Of a stretch of DNA of 64,000 bases, positions 56,401 to 64,000 are shown in pieces. This DNA is from Dermacentor variabilis. Taxonomy: Eukaryota > Arthropoda > Arachnida > Ixodida > Ixodidae. The stretch's first letter is position 1. Every line of letters begins with the position of its first letter. A program made the translations under genes and the position numbers. The notes below the pieces were generated by a model. That model saw only the letters and a list, made by a program, of their open reading frames with translations. It made no database searches and was not told where the DNA came from. The DNA lies in contig NC_134568.1 of assembly GCF_050947875.1 (NCBI RefSeq), positions 207,788,352-207,852,351 on the forward strand. Reading direction: 5' to 3'.

Positions 56401-59400
56401 TCTTACATTGTTTATTAATTCACCCGAAACACAATTGTAGGTAAAGGACTTCTATTATAGTAGAAAGTGCTAAACTCCAACGGTCACCTGTGGATGCTTA
56501 TGAACAGGTGTGGCAAGTCATCCATTGCAAAAAGAAATATTTTGACTAAACTGCAATTTTGTTTGTGCTGTAATCTCTAGAGTCCTTATTTAACAGTACA
56601 TATCTCAATGCAGTGATATTACTATCTGATTCACATGAAAGAAAAATACTTCAAGAATGCAGTAAGATGCCATCCATACACAGCCTCCAATGGAACAGGA
56701 GCACTAATTGATGTTTCACTGAATATAGCCACATAGCTTTCATCAAACTGTGATTTCCATTTCTTTTAGGACAGATTACCTTTTATTATAACTTATTATC
56801 GCAGATGATCTCTTATACCTGTGCCACACGGGCGAGGTTATTATATGTTTAACCAAACAAAGTGGTGACCTAGGTAAAAAAAGAATGATAATATCTTGTG
56901 TTTCACTTTGCAAAATTTGCTGTACTGACCTGTAAATATTCAGATAACTGAATTTGAGAAAGTCTCAACTGGAATATGTATAGAGAACAGTGTTTAAAAA
57001 TAATAATTGTACTTCTTAACTGCTAATTTATTGAAGATATAATACCATGTTATATGTTGTGCAGAAAGAAAGTTGCACAGGGGCTCATCCTGCCTCGTAT
57101 AAGAATAAAGACCTTGGCTGCATGGGCCCTTGGTTTCTGCCAGTTGAATTCAATGCAATAGACTTCCGTTAATTCAACTCCGGTCAATTCGATTTTTCGG
57201 TTAATTCGATATCGACCGAAGGTCCTAGCCGGCGTCTGTGTAATCTCGTTATATAATACAAACTTCCGTTATTTCGTCCTCAAACTTGGCCTACGCCGAA
57301 TAATTCGAACCTGACTGGTCAGCTTCGCCGCAATGCAGTTGTATTATGCCTTGAAGCATAGCAAGAATGGAAAGGGGCGACTGTCACGGGACATAGGACG
57401 CGTTTGTTAACTATACAGGCTCGAACGCGCTGTCTCCGGTCCCAGTAAGAGTACTTAGACGCCTAATGAGCATACTGGCAGCTATTCAGAGCTGTTTATG
57501 ACGTTGCTGTGGCGATTTGAGCCCTCGCTTCGCCCGCCATGCGTTTCTCGTATACGAGACCGTTTACGGGGCCTAGTATACGTTCCTTAATTATACGCGC
57601 GCGCACGCGCCGTACACCGAGAAGCGGAGAAAAACATCTGTGTTTTGGTAATGTTAGCTAAAAGCCAAGGTGGTAAGATAAAAAATTCAAAGCCCAGCCT
57701 GAGGGACGTTTAAAGTATTGCGAGTATTGTGTGATCGTACGTTCTCAGCGGCAATACCACTAGAAAAATGGCGATTTTTCTAGTCTTTAGGCGCCTTATT
57801 ATTAGGCGTCTGGGGGCTCGTACTGTGACCTGAGAAGGCGCACGTGCGTGTGTAAATTAGGGAACACGTTCTATGTCCCGTAACAGTGACACCGTTCGCT
57901 CGCCTAGTATACTACACCGCATGACACGTATGTATTGCGGCAAAGCTAACTTTAAAGGTAAATGCTGCCAGCTGAATCAGCGGTGTGTTTCGGCGTTTTT
58001 TATGCCTTTTGTTTAATTCGACCCGCCGAATAAATCGGCCCCTTTCGTCGCTCCCGTCAGGATCGAATTAACGGACATCGACTGTATAAAACGACTGGTC
58101 AGGATCTTTTGCTATCTGCACATCTTGCTTGCTGCAATATTTCTGGTTGCAAGATGATCTTTCCTTTCTTTGTGGGCTAGGTATACAGAGCAGAAAGACA
58201 TTAATCAATCACTTGTAGATCAACTGGATAAATTGCAACAGCAGCTTCAAGGTCTTCAGTTGCAGAAGACTGCCTTGGAAGATGATATTTCATTGACTTC
58301 GGTAAGCTGTGACCTTGGTTGATGTACACCCCTGAGCAAAAATATATGGACCAAGGATTTCGCAATAAAGCTGATTTTCTTCTCCACCTATGAATTCTAC
58401 TCGAAATTGAGTACTGCAGTTGAAACTTGGCGCTGCAAACTTTCCAGTCACTCATTAATTTAAGTTTGTGTGTCTTAATTACAAATTAATTGAGCTTTTA
58501 TGACAAGCCTGTGGTCCGTATACTTTTGCTCATGGGTCTACATACAGTACAGTCGCATTGATATCATATTTATGTGAATACAACGAGTTCTTTCTTTCTT
58601 GTTGTGAAATTGCTATCTTGAGAAAGTGCCTTGTGTTCATAACCATGCTCCAAATTTAGTGCAGAGTTATGTTTTCAATATCGCACTTCAACATGCTGCA
58701 AGCTCAACTACTAAGCAACTAAGCTCTGCAGAAAAGCCAAAAGCCAATTGCTTGGTTCCTAGAAAAATCCTTCAACTGGAGGTATTTTTGTGCTGGAGGT
58801 CATGTGTGTCGGCAAAAGAGCGAGAGGTGACGAAGGGTGAACAGTGACACCGAAAAGAAGCAGCATCAAAGCAATTCTGCAGTTTCCAAAACTAACATGT
58901 CAGAAAGACATGCAGCATTTTTTAGGAACTTATAACCTACATCTGTATGTCGGGAGGTTTATATTTGAGAGTGCTACAATGTTCTTTTAGATGGCTTTTC
59001 ATCATATTGCAAGGGGATAGAAAATGTGGCATATGAACAGGCGTTTCATGGTGTAACAAGCTGTGAAACAACCTGACGATGGGTGAACTGATGTTTTTTT
59101 TTGGTGAAAACAGGTGAAGCAGGAAGCAGTGAAGCTGTATGAGCGGTTGAGGGAGCTAGGAGAGAAAAAAGCAGTTTTGGAGGAAGAACAGAAGAAACGG
59201 GGGACTCCAGCCCAGGAAAGGGAGCGATTGCTTGCTCAGGTGTGCTTCATAGCCTTTTGTATGCTTTTTTGAGCTGCCTAGTTTGCAGAACATTCCAGAA
59301 AACTTGAAATACTGTGAATGTCTTTGTTGTAGTGTGAAAAGGAGGGCAATGACACCAGCTTATAGTTTTGTATTTGCAGTAAGCCTTTTAATTATCGGCC

Positions 59401-59594
59401 ACGTGCATATGTACCACATACATATGTCAAAAACATGTTGAAGCAAGTACTGTTGCCCTTGCCAGCATGATTTCTTGCCGCAAATAAGTAGAAAGTGGCT
59501 CATAATATTATTTCATATAAAACCTATACGTGGTGCATTAATTTCTTAAATAGCTGTGGCACAACATAAGTAAAAGTAGTGTATCATATGCTAT

Positions 59595-59633
<39 letters not shown>

Positions 59634-62600
59634 CATATACTGCAGCCCAATATAGGGCTATAGAAAGAGTGAGAACATTATACATTACTATACATTACAC
59701 ATTAAAAACACACATATACGCAAAAAGATGAATGATCAAAAAGAAGCGCTTTACATGTTAGCAAAGTGCTTACTAGTGGTAGCTATAAAATCTTTTAGTG
59801 GTAGTGAACAAATATTACTGGGTAGAGAATTCCAAGGCTCTATTGTATGTGGAAAGGATGTGTTAGCACGGGCATAAATAGGTGTAATGTTCAAGGCGTG
59901 GGAGTTATGGGTATAGCTTGCCTTAGTAAATGTGATATAGTTACAATCAGAAAGACCAGAGGTGGAGTTATTAATTGCATAAAAAAGTTTTAAGGCTTCA
60001 ATGTGATAATGTGAAAGTAATGGCTCAATGTTCAAAGATTGTTGAGCCTGTGTTGGTGAGAAACTGCAGCTGTAACTTTGGCAAATGAAATGGATAGATT
60101 TTCATGGAATGTTATTGAGTGAGCTTATTTCACATTGTTTGTAAGGGAACCAAATGACAGGTGCATATTCTATAACAGGGCGAATTAACATTTCATATAA
60201 TAGCGGGTTAGTATTGCAAGGTGTCTTAGCTAAGGGGCGGCGCAAATAACCTGATCTTTTTACGGCTTTCTCGTTTACATATTCTATATGTTTAGACCAA
60301 GAAAGATGTTTTGTTAAATTGACGCCTAAGTATTTATAATGAGACACTCTCTTAAGTTGGATGCCAGCCAGAGAATAATAAAATGAGAGGGCACTCTGTC
60401 TATTGGCAAATGACATCACGACTGTTTTACTACAATTGATGTTCATTTGCCACGTTTAGCACCAAGCGCAGAAAAACATAAGGGATTGGGCAAGATGGTG
60501 GTGCTCATCAATGAAGTTAATAGATTCGTGTAATGCACAGTCATCTGCATAAAGTCCGATTTTAGTTGAGGTGCTACGAGGTAAATCATTGATGTATGTT
60601 AGAAATAATAAAGGGCCTAATACAGATCCCTGGAAACGCCTGACGTAACATTGACAGGAATTGATCCCACTGAGTTAAAAGAAACAAATTGTGAGCAATA
60701 ACGAAGAAAACAGGGATTATTGAAAATGGCATTTCATTTTACCAGCAGTTTAGAATGAATAGTTCAGCATGCAACAAATTCGGGTATAGAGTCAATTATG
60801 CCCTGTATAAAACCACTGGAACTCTGTGAATATCATCAATGTAAATTAGTATATTGCTCCTACTATAGCTCTGGGCATGTGTACCTCCACACCCGCCGCG
60901 GTTGCTCAGTGGCTATGGTGTTGGGCTGCTGAGCACGAGGTCGCGAGATCGCATCCCAGTCACGGCAGCCTCATTTTGATGAGGGCGAAATGTGAAAACA
61001 CCTGTGTACTTAGATTTAGGTGCATGTTAAAGAACCCCAGGTGGTCGAAATTTCCGGAGTCCTCCACTACGGCATGCCTCATAATCAGAAAGTGGTTTTG
61101 GCACGTAAAGCCCCATAATTTAATTTTAATGTATACCTCCACCACCAAAACAAGTCATGGTTGCCATTTTATAGCGATGTCTTCTGCTCGATTCCATACC
61201 ACTCTTGTCATCCATTGTTCAGAATGACTGGCTGATCCTATTGATAACGCGGGTGGAGAGTCACTCTGTCCACTGACGAAGCATGAAAAGTTCAAAAAGG
61301 AATACCATTGGAAAAGGCATTACTACAAAATCACAGCCATGCTTTCCTTCCTCCCCACGGCATTGGCAGCATCCACAACTGCTTCAACAAGACAAACTCT
61401 TTTTGGCACCTACAAGCAACGTGCTTGGCCTTACAAGAGCAGTTTACATGATAATGATATTTGCAGTAACTTGGCAAACTGGCGGGTCCTCATCACTGCA
61501 GCCTACAGCCTATTAACATTTTAAAGGAGTTTGTAAAAATGTGTTATGTTTAGAGACAGATGCTGTGCACAAATATTCTTGCTTTGTTTATTGTTACATT
61601 AATTAATTGCTTAAATGTATTTTTCCAGAATGAATATTTTTTTCTAAATATTTTATAATTATATTCACATGTGGTGGAGTCTGTCTTTTCACTTGGAAAA
61701 GAAAAACAGGATCTGTGCACAAAACTGGAACAACGAAGGCAGACGTACCTTTAAACAGCAGTTATACTGCTGGAATAAATATGGTTTTTGTTTTCGTCTG
61801 TTACTGGAACATTTTTCTTAGTCTTATTATTATTATTTTTTTTGCAATGAGCTCACATATAATGTTGTCATGATGAAAATTGAACAAAATTCATTAAAAG
61901 CAGGTTTAGATCCATTGAAATAACTGGGAAAGCTGGCTCGACCTCCAAGAAAAAGGTCTGATGGTTAAGCCAGCTTTCCCATGAGATGGTATACCAACCT
62001 AATGGTGAAATTGCCAATTTTTAGATCAGTAAGTACAGTCCTTATCAAAAGTTTCAGAGCAACTACATGTGCGACTGCACCGGCCCCCCTAAGACTTCAC
62101 TGTCATTGTTTCACAGCCCCAAAGATCAACAGGGACAGTGCTCCTCAGTCTCCCGTGCTTCAGAGCGTGAGGAGTCTGACGTGCTGCCGCATGGCCAGGC
62201 AACAATTCTGGTCACTTGCAAAGTGGTTCCTAAACTTCTGACAAGGCTAGCGAGCTTAAGGAAGTGAAATATGTCTGTGACTTTCGCTATTATATCACAT
62301 GCAACTCGGAAGTGCTATGTGCTGCGACACTTCATCATAGTGATGATCAGCACTGCTACTGCTAGTTGGGCAGAAGTGTGGGCAAGCAAGCTTAACAATT
62401 AAGCTAAGACATCTGTTCCATTGATAGCCATTTCAAAAAATTCTCTAATGACGGTGTTCTCTGGAAAGAAGGAAATGCCTTACAAGTTCCGATACATAAG
62501 ACAGTCTTTCGTGTACTGGTTTTGGGGTTTGGTAAAGGCTACATAACATTCAGAATTTGAGACATTACATACTATTGACAATGTCGTGTAAATAAGATAT

Positions 62601-62908
62601 CCACCTGAAGGCCTGGACTGACTGTGGAGCAGAAGTGAAGATGGCATTTTAGCTAAAACCAAAGCTTGCAGGTCAAAGAAGACAACAGTGAGCTGTCGAG
62701 CATGGAGAGGCAAGCATCCGAGGCACGTGAGCGTCTGGGAAAACTGCAGGAGGAACTGGCTCAGCTCGACCAGGAGTTGGAGGAGCACAATGGAGAACGA
62801 CGAGCCAAGTATCAGGAGCTCCGCAAACGTGAGGAAACCATGGATGCTTTCCTTGAGAGCTTTGATGAAGCACGCCAAGATGAACACAAGCGCCAGGAGA
62901 AGCTCCAG
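52916..62908 (+). CDS. IFT74: IFT74 (intraflagellar transport protein 74), 5' five exons, partial
   Basis: Five in-phase plus-strand exons (52916-53419, 55168-55322, 58181-58301, 59114-59239, 62672-62908) give 381 codons. I recall about 600 residues for the vertebrate protein, so the C-terminal part lies past the window. Residues 1-75 are a basic, Ser/Pro/Arg-rich low-complexity region (the family's tubulin-binding N-terminus), ending RPMTQHGL. Then come DKSYFIGLLRAKMTEL and long heptad coiled coil, with family landmarks ELKELQGDMADYNLLVDKLN, YTEQKDINQSLVDQLDKL and KYQELRKREETMDAF. IFT74 pairs with IFT81 in IFT-B and carries tubulin into cilia. In ticks, cilia are expected mainly in sensory neurons and male germ line (inference). 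A second ATG follows immediately; I chose the first. Transcription is probably driven by the X-box at 52746-52759. Confidence 0.95.
53420..55167. other. IFT74 intron 1, no element recognised
   Basis: 1748 bp, AT-rich. I see no coding sequence or mobile element in it. Confidence 0.45.
55168..55322 (+). CDS. IFT74: IFT74 coding exon 2
   Basis: Begins SQNDQEVNSVELLFEQR after TTCTAG; phase 0 selects 55168 over the AG two bases later. It continues QLEVEIEQERNMADNI and ends CACAG before GTACCA, carrying two bases. Confidence 0.93.
55918..56066. mobile_element. Hairpin MITE in IFT74 intron 2
   Basis: CAACACCACTAGAAAAATGT near the left, and CAACACCACTGAAAAA inverted at the right. Longer arms include GAATGGTGGTGCCATCTG on one side and CAGATGGCACCACCATTC on the other. 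About 149 bp with a short loop. Confidence 0.7.
56070..57155. other. IFT74 intron 2 DNA, no gene seen
   Basis: No conserved frame or recognised repeat. Confidence 0.35.
57156..58086. mobile_element. Tc1/mariner-type fold-back element in IFT74 intron 2
   Basis: CAATAGACTTCCGTTAATTC at the left and TACAGTCGATGTCCGTTAAT inverted at the right, with AATTCGA repeats near both ends. Internal arms also pair (CACGGGACATAGGACGCGTT near 57386 with GTTACGGGACATAGAACGTG inverted near 57890). It ends 95 bp before IFT74 exon 3. Confidence 0.65.
58181..58301 (+). CDS. IFT74: IFT74 coding exon 3
   Basis: After GGGCTAG the first base completes an arginine. Then YTEQKDINQSLVDQLDKL, QQLQGLQLQKTAL and EDDISLTS follow before GTAAGC. 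Coiled-coil heptads are obvious. The incoming phase from exon 2 resolves to phase 0 here. Confidence 0.93.
58302..59113. other. IFT74 intron 3, no element recognised
   Basis: 812 bp without recognisable coding or repeats. Confidence 0.4.
59114..59239 (+). CDS. IFT74: IFT74 coding exon 4
   Basis: 42 codons between AACAG and GTGTGC, starting VKQEAVKLYERLRELGEKK and ending QERERLLAQ. The matching vertebrate segment also begins VKQEAV (from memory). Confidence 0.93.
59592..59633 (+). repeat. (TTTA)n microsatellite, tail of a minus-strand LINE
   Basis: About ten TTTA units directly beside the 3' end of the CR1-like LINE, so it is that element's tail. Confidence 0.9.
59592..60870 (-). mobile_element. 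CR1-like LINE in IFT74 intron 4, decayed
   Basis: Minus strand. QGSVLGPLLFLTYINDL and LYADDCALHES (YADD intact) around 60640-60530. Then KTVVMSFANRQ, VSHYKYLGVNLTKHLSWSKH and RPVIEYAPVIWFP (60446-60102), and a C-terminal part (60035-59751, TSFPHTIEPWNSLPSNI). The 3' end TATATTGGGCTGCAGTATAT is followed by an AAAT-type tail. Frameshifts are present. The 5' part, including the endonuclease, is missing. Confidence 0.85.
60891..61130 (+). mobile_element. Ruka SINE in IFT74 intron 4
   Basis: Full-length copy: tRNA head (GCGGTTGCTCAGTGGCTATG, B box GAGATCGCATCCC, diverged), then body and GGCACGTAAAGCCCCATAAT tail. GTACCTCCAC (60881-60890) and GTATACCTCCAC (61131-61142) are the flanking duplication, differing by a TA insertion. 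Confidence 0.9.
61190..61345 (+). repeat. Dispersed repeat, copy B
   Basis: Partner of 775-920, same orientation, in IFT74 intron 4 immediately after a Ruka SINE. It carries small indels relative to copy A. Family not recognised. Confidence 0.6.
61346..62671. other. IFT74 intron 4 DNA next to exon 5, no gene seen
   Basis: No conserved coding sequence. AT-rich near 61600-61860. Confidence 0.35.
62672..62908 (+). CDS. IFT74: IFT74 coding exon 5
   Basis: 79 codons between TTGCAG and GTTTGT. It begins VKEDNSELSSMERQ, continues LDQELEEHNGERRAKYQ and RKREETMDAFLESFDEAR, and ends EKLQ. I find no further IFT74 exon before the window ends at 64000. Confidence 0.94.
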
Positions 62909-64000
62909 GTTTGTAGCTAAATACAATACCTGTGTCTCACTTATAGGTCTTTCCAGTTTGGCTGCACTGTCTGGACCGCTAAGGCACAGTGGCACTTTGC
63001 CACTCAGTTAAGATAAGCAACAGCACATTATTATCTGCACAGCCATACTTGGTTTTAACAGGGGCAGTAGTCGCTCTAGGGTGTTCCTCTATTTCTGGGA
63101 AAGCAGGCTCCAGCTGCTGGTAGTATCTTGCACAGAAGAGGTGCTAAACTGTCATAAAGTGATGCAGGAACCTCCACAAAACACGAGGGCTGATCTTTAT
63201 GGCGTTGATATTTTGATACATTATGTGGCTAAGTGTTTACTGCATTACTCCCTCACACACTTCAACAGAAATTCAGCAATAATTAACATTCATTTGTTAT
63301 ATGAGTGTGTTTTCAGATATGCGATGTGAACTTCTGCTTTTTAAAATGCATAGTAACAAAAGCAATACTTTGACTGTGACGGGTATGGTAGTATGGAGGC
63401 CCACTGATCATATTGATTATACAACAAAATAGCTGCTTTTTTAAAAATCTTGGTTCATTGCCATGATCAGAAACTAAACAGTATGCACATATGCTCATCT
63501 TAATTGTACTATCATAAAACATCAAAAGTAATAAATAAAATATTTGTGTATGTGTATGTCATTATTGAAAATAGGTTTACTCCGACTTAACATAACAAAT
63601 TAAAACAAAAGGGTGTAGACATTTTGCCATCTATGCAGGTGGAATCTTCAGTATACACTGACACAAATGAGGGGAGGTTTTGCCTTTTCTGGATGTGCTT
63701 GTACGCCGGGCCGGTAATGGCAGTGTGGAAACTACAGTGTACCGTAAGCAGTGTGACACTGAATTTTTTTTCATTTGACTTGCATCACTCAACTGAACAC
63801 AAATGCTCTGTTGTAAGTACTTTATCACGTTGTGATGCAGTGTGCTCGAGCAAGCAGTTGCAGCTACAAGAAGTAGAAAAGGTATTTGATGCATTAAAAC
63901 GGCGCCATTATTCCAGGACGTTTATTAACGATACCCAGAAGCAAATGCGGAGAAGGGGAAGTGAGTCACGAGTGAGGGCAGCGTCTATTGTATCTGTTCC
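62909..64000. other. IFT74 intron 5 (start), runs off the window
   Basis: No next IFT74 exon is recognisable. The 30-nt block at 63583-63612 (CGACTTAACATAACAAATTA...) is identical to 1312-1341. Confidence 0.45.

Noticed and set aside
63841..63890. Possible IFT74 exon 6 (CTCGAGCAAGCAGTTGCAGC region)
   Set aside because: It has a helical look but does not match the expected family segment after exon 5, and has no convincing splice sites.

Overview
This is a gene-sparse, transposon-rich piece of an animal nuclear genome. The best match is a hard tick (Ixodida, probably a metastriate such as Rhipicephalus, Dermacentor or Haemaphysalis). The clues are several copies of a tRNA-derived SINE that I recognise as the tick family Ruka, very long introns packed with RTE, CR1-like and I-clade LINEs, Ty3/gypsy remains and many hAT and Tc1/mariner-type elements, and two conserved metazoan genes. 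No prokaryotic operon, CRISPR array or rRNA gene is visible.

Two real genes are supported, arranged head to head about 760 bp apart. The minus strand (52153 down to 5900) carries a complete eight-exon KLHDC4, a kelch-repeat protein. All splice phases close and give a 517-residue product. The plus strand (52916 to 62908 and beyond) carries the first five coding exons of IFT74, a core subunit of intraflagellar transport complex B. Its 3' half lies outside the window. The shared intergenic segment holds a textbook RFX X-box palindrome at 52746-52759, which is the expected ciliary control element for IFT74.

Layout. 1-5856: downstream of KLHDC4, dominated by a 3.8 kb hAT-like element (1701-5470) that contains a ~100 bp minisatellite and a second hAT element with a perfect 8-bp target duplication. 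5857-6304: KLHDC4 last exon and poly(A) signal. 6305-19364 (intron 7): a solo LTR, a mariner-like element containing a hAT, a Ruka relative, an RTE LINE, and a gypsy integrase region split by an I-clade LINE and by a mariner-like element. 19682-28188 (intron 6): a 2.7 kb TIR element, a Ruka copy with a perfect 15-bp target duplication and a hAT-like element. 28413-34150 (intron 5): a TTAA-flanked MITE, a second TTAA-flanked MITE and a mariner-like element. 34381-40494 (intron 4): two copies of a second tRNA-derived SINE, a 205-codon hAT transposase C-terminus and a mariner-like element. 40594-51727 (intron 3): an unusually deep nest in which a pogo/Tigger-like transposase is split by a TTAA-flanked MITE, that MITE by a ~6.2 kb LINE, and the LINE by a Ruka SINE, a 166-bp hairpin MITE and a ~2 kb unidentified insert. 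A CR1-like LINE follows. 52154-52915: bidirectional promoter. 53420 onward: IFT74 introns with hairpin MITEs, another CR1-like LINE and a Ruka copy.

The two genes have no obvious biochemical link. They share only the promoter region. Everything else is mobile-element sediment, and its insertion order can be read from target-site duplications and interrupted reading frames.
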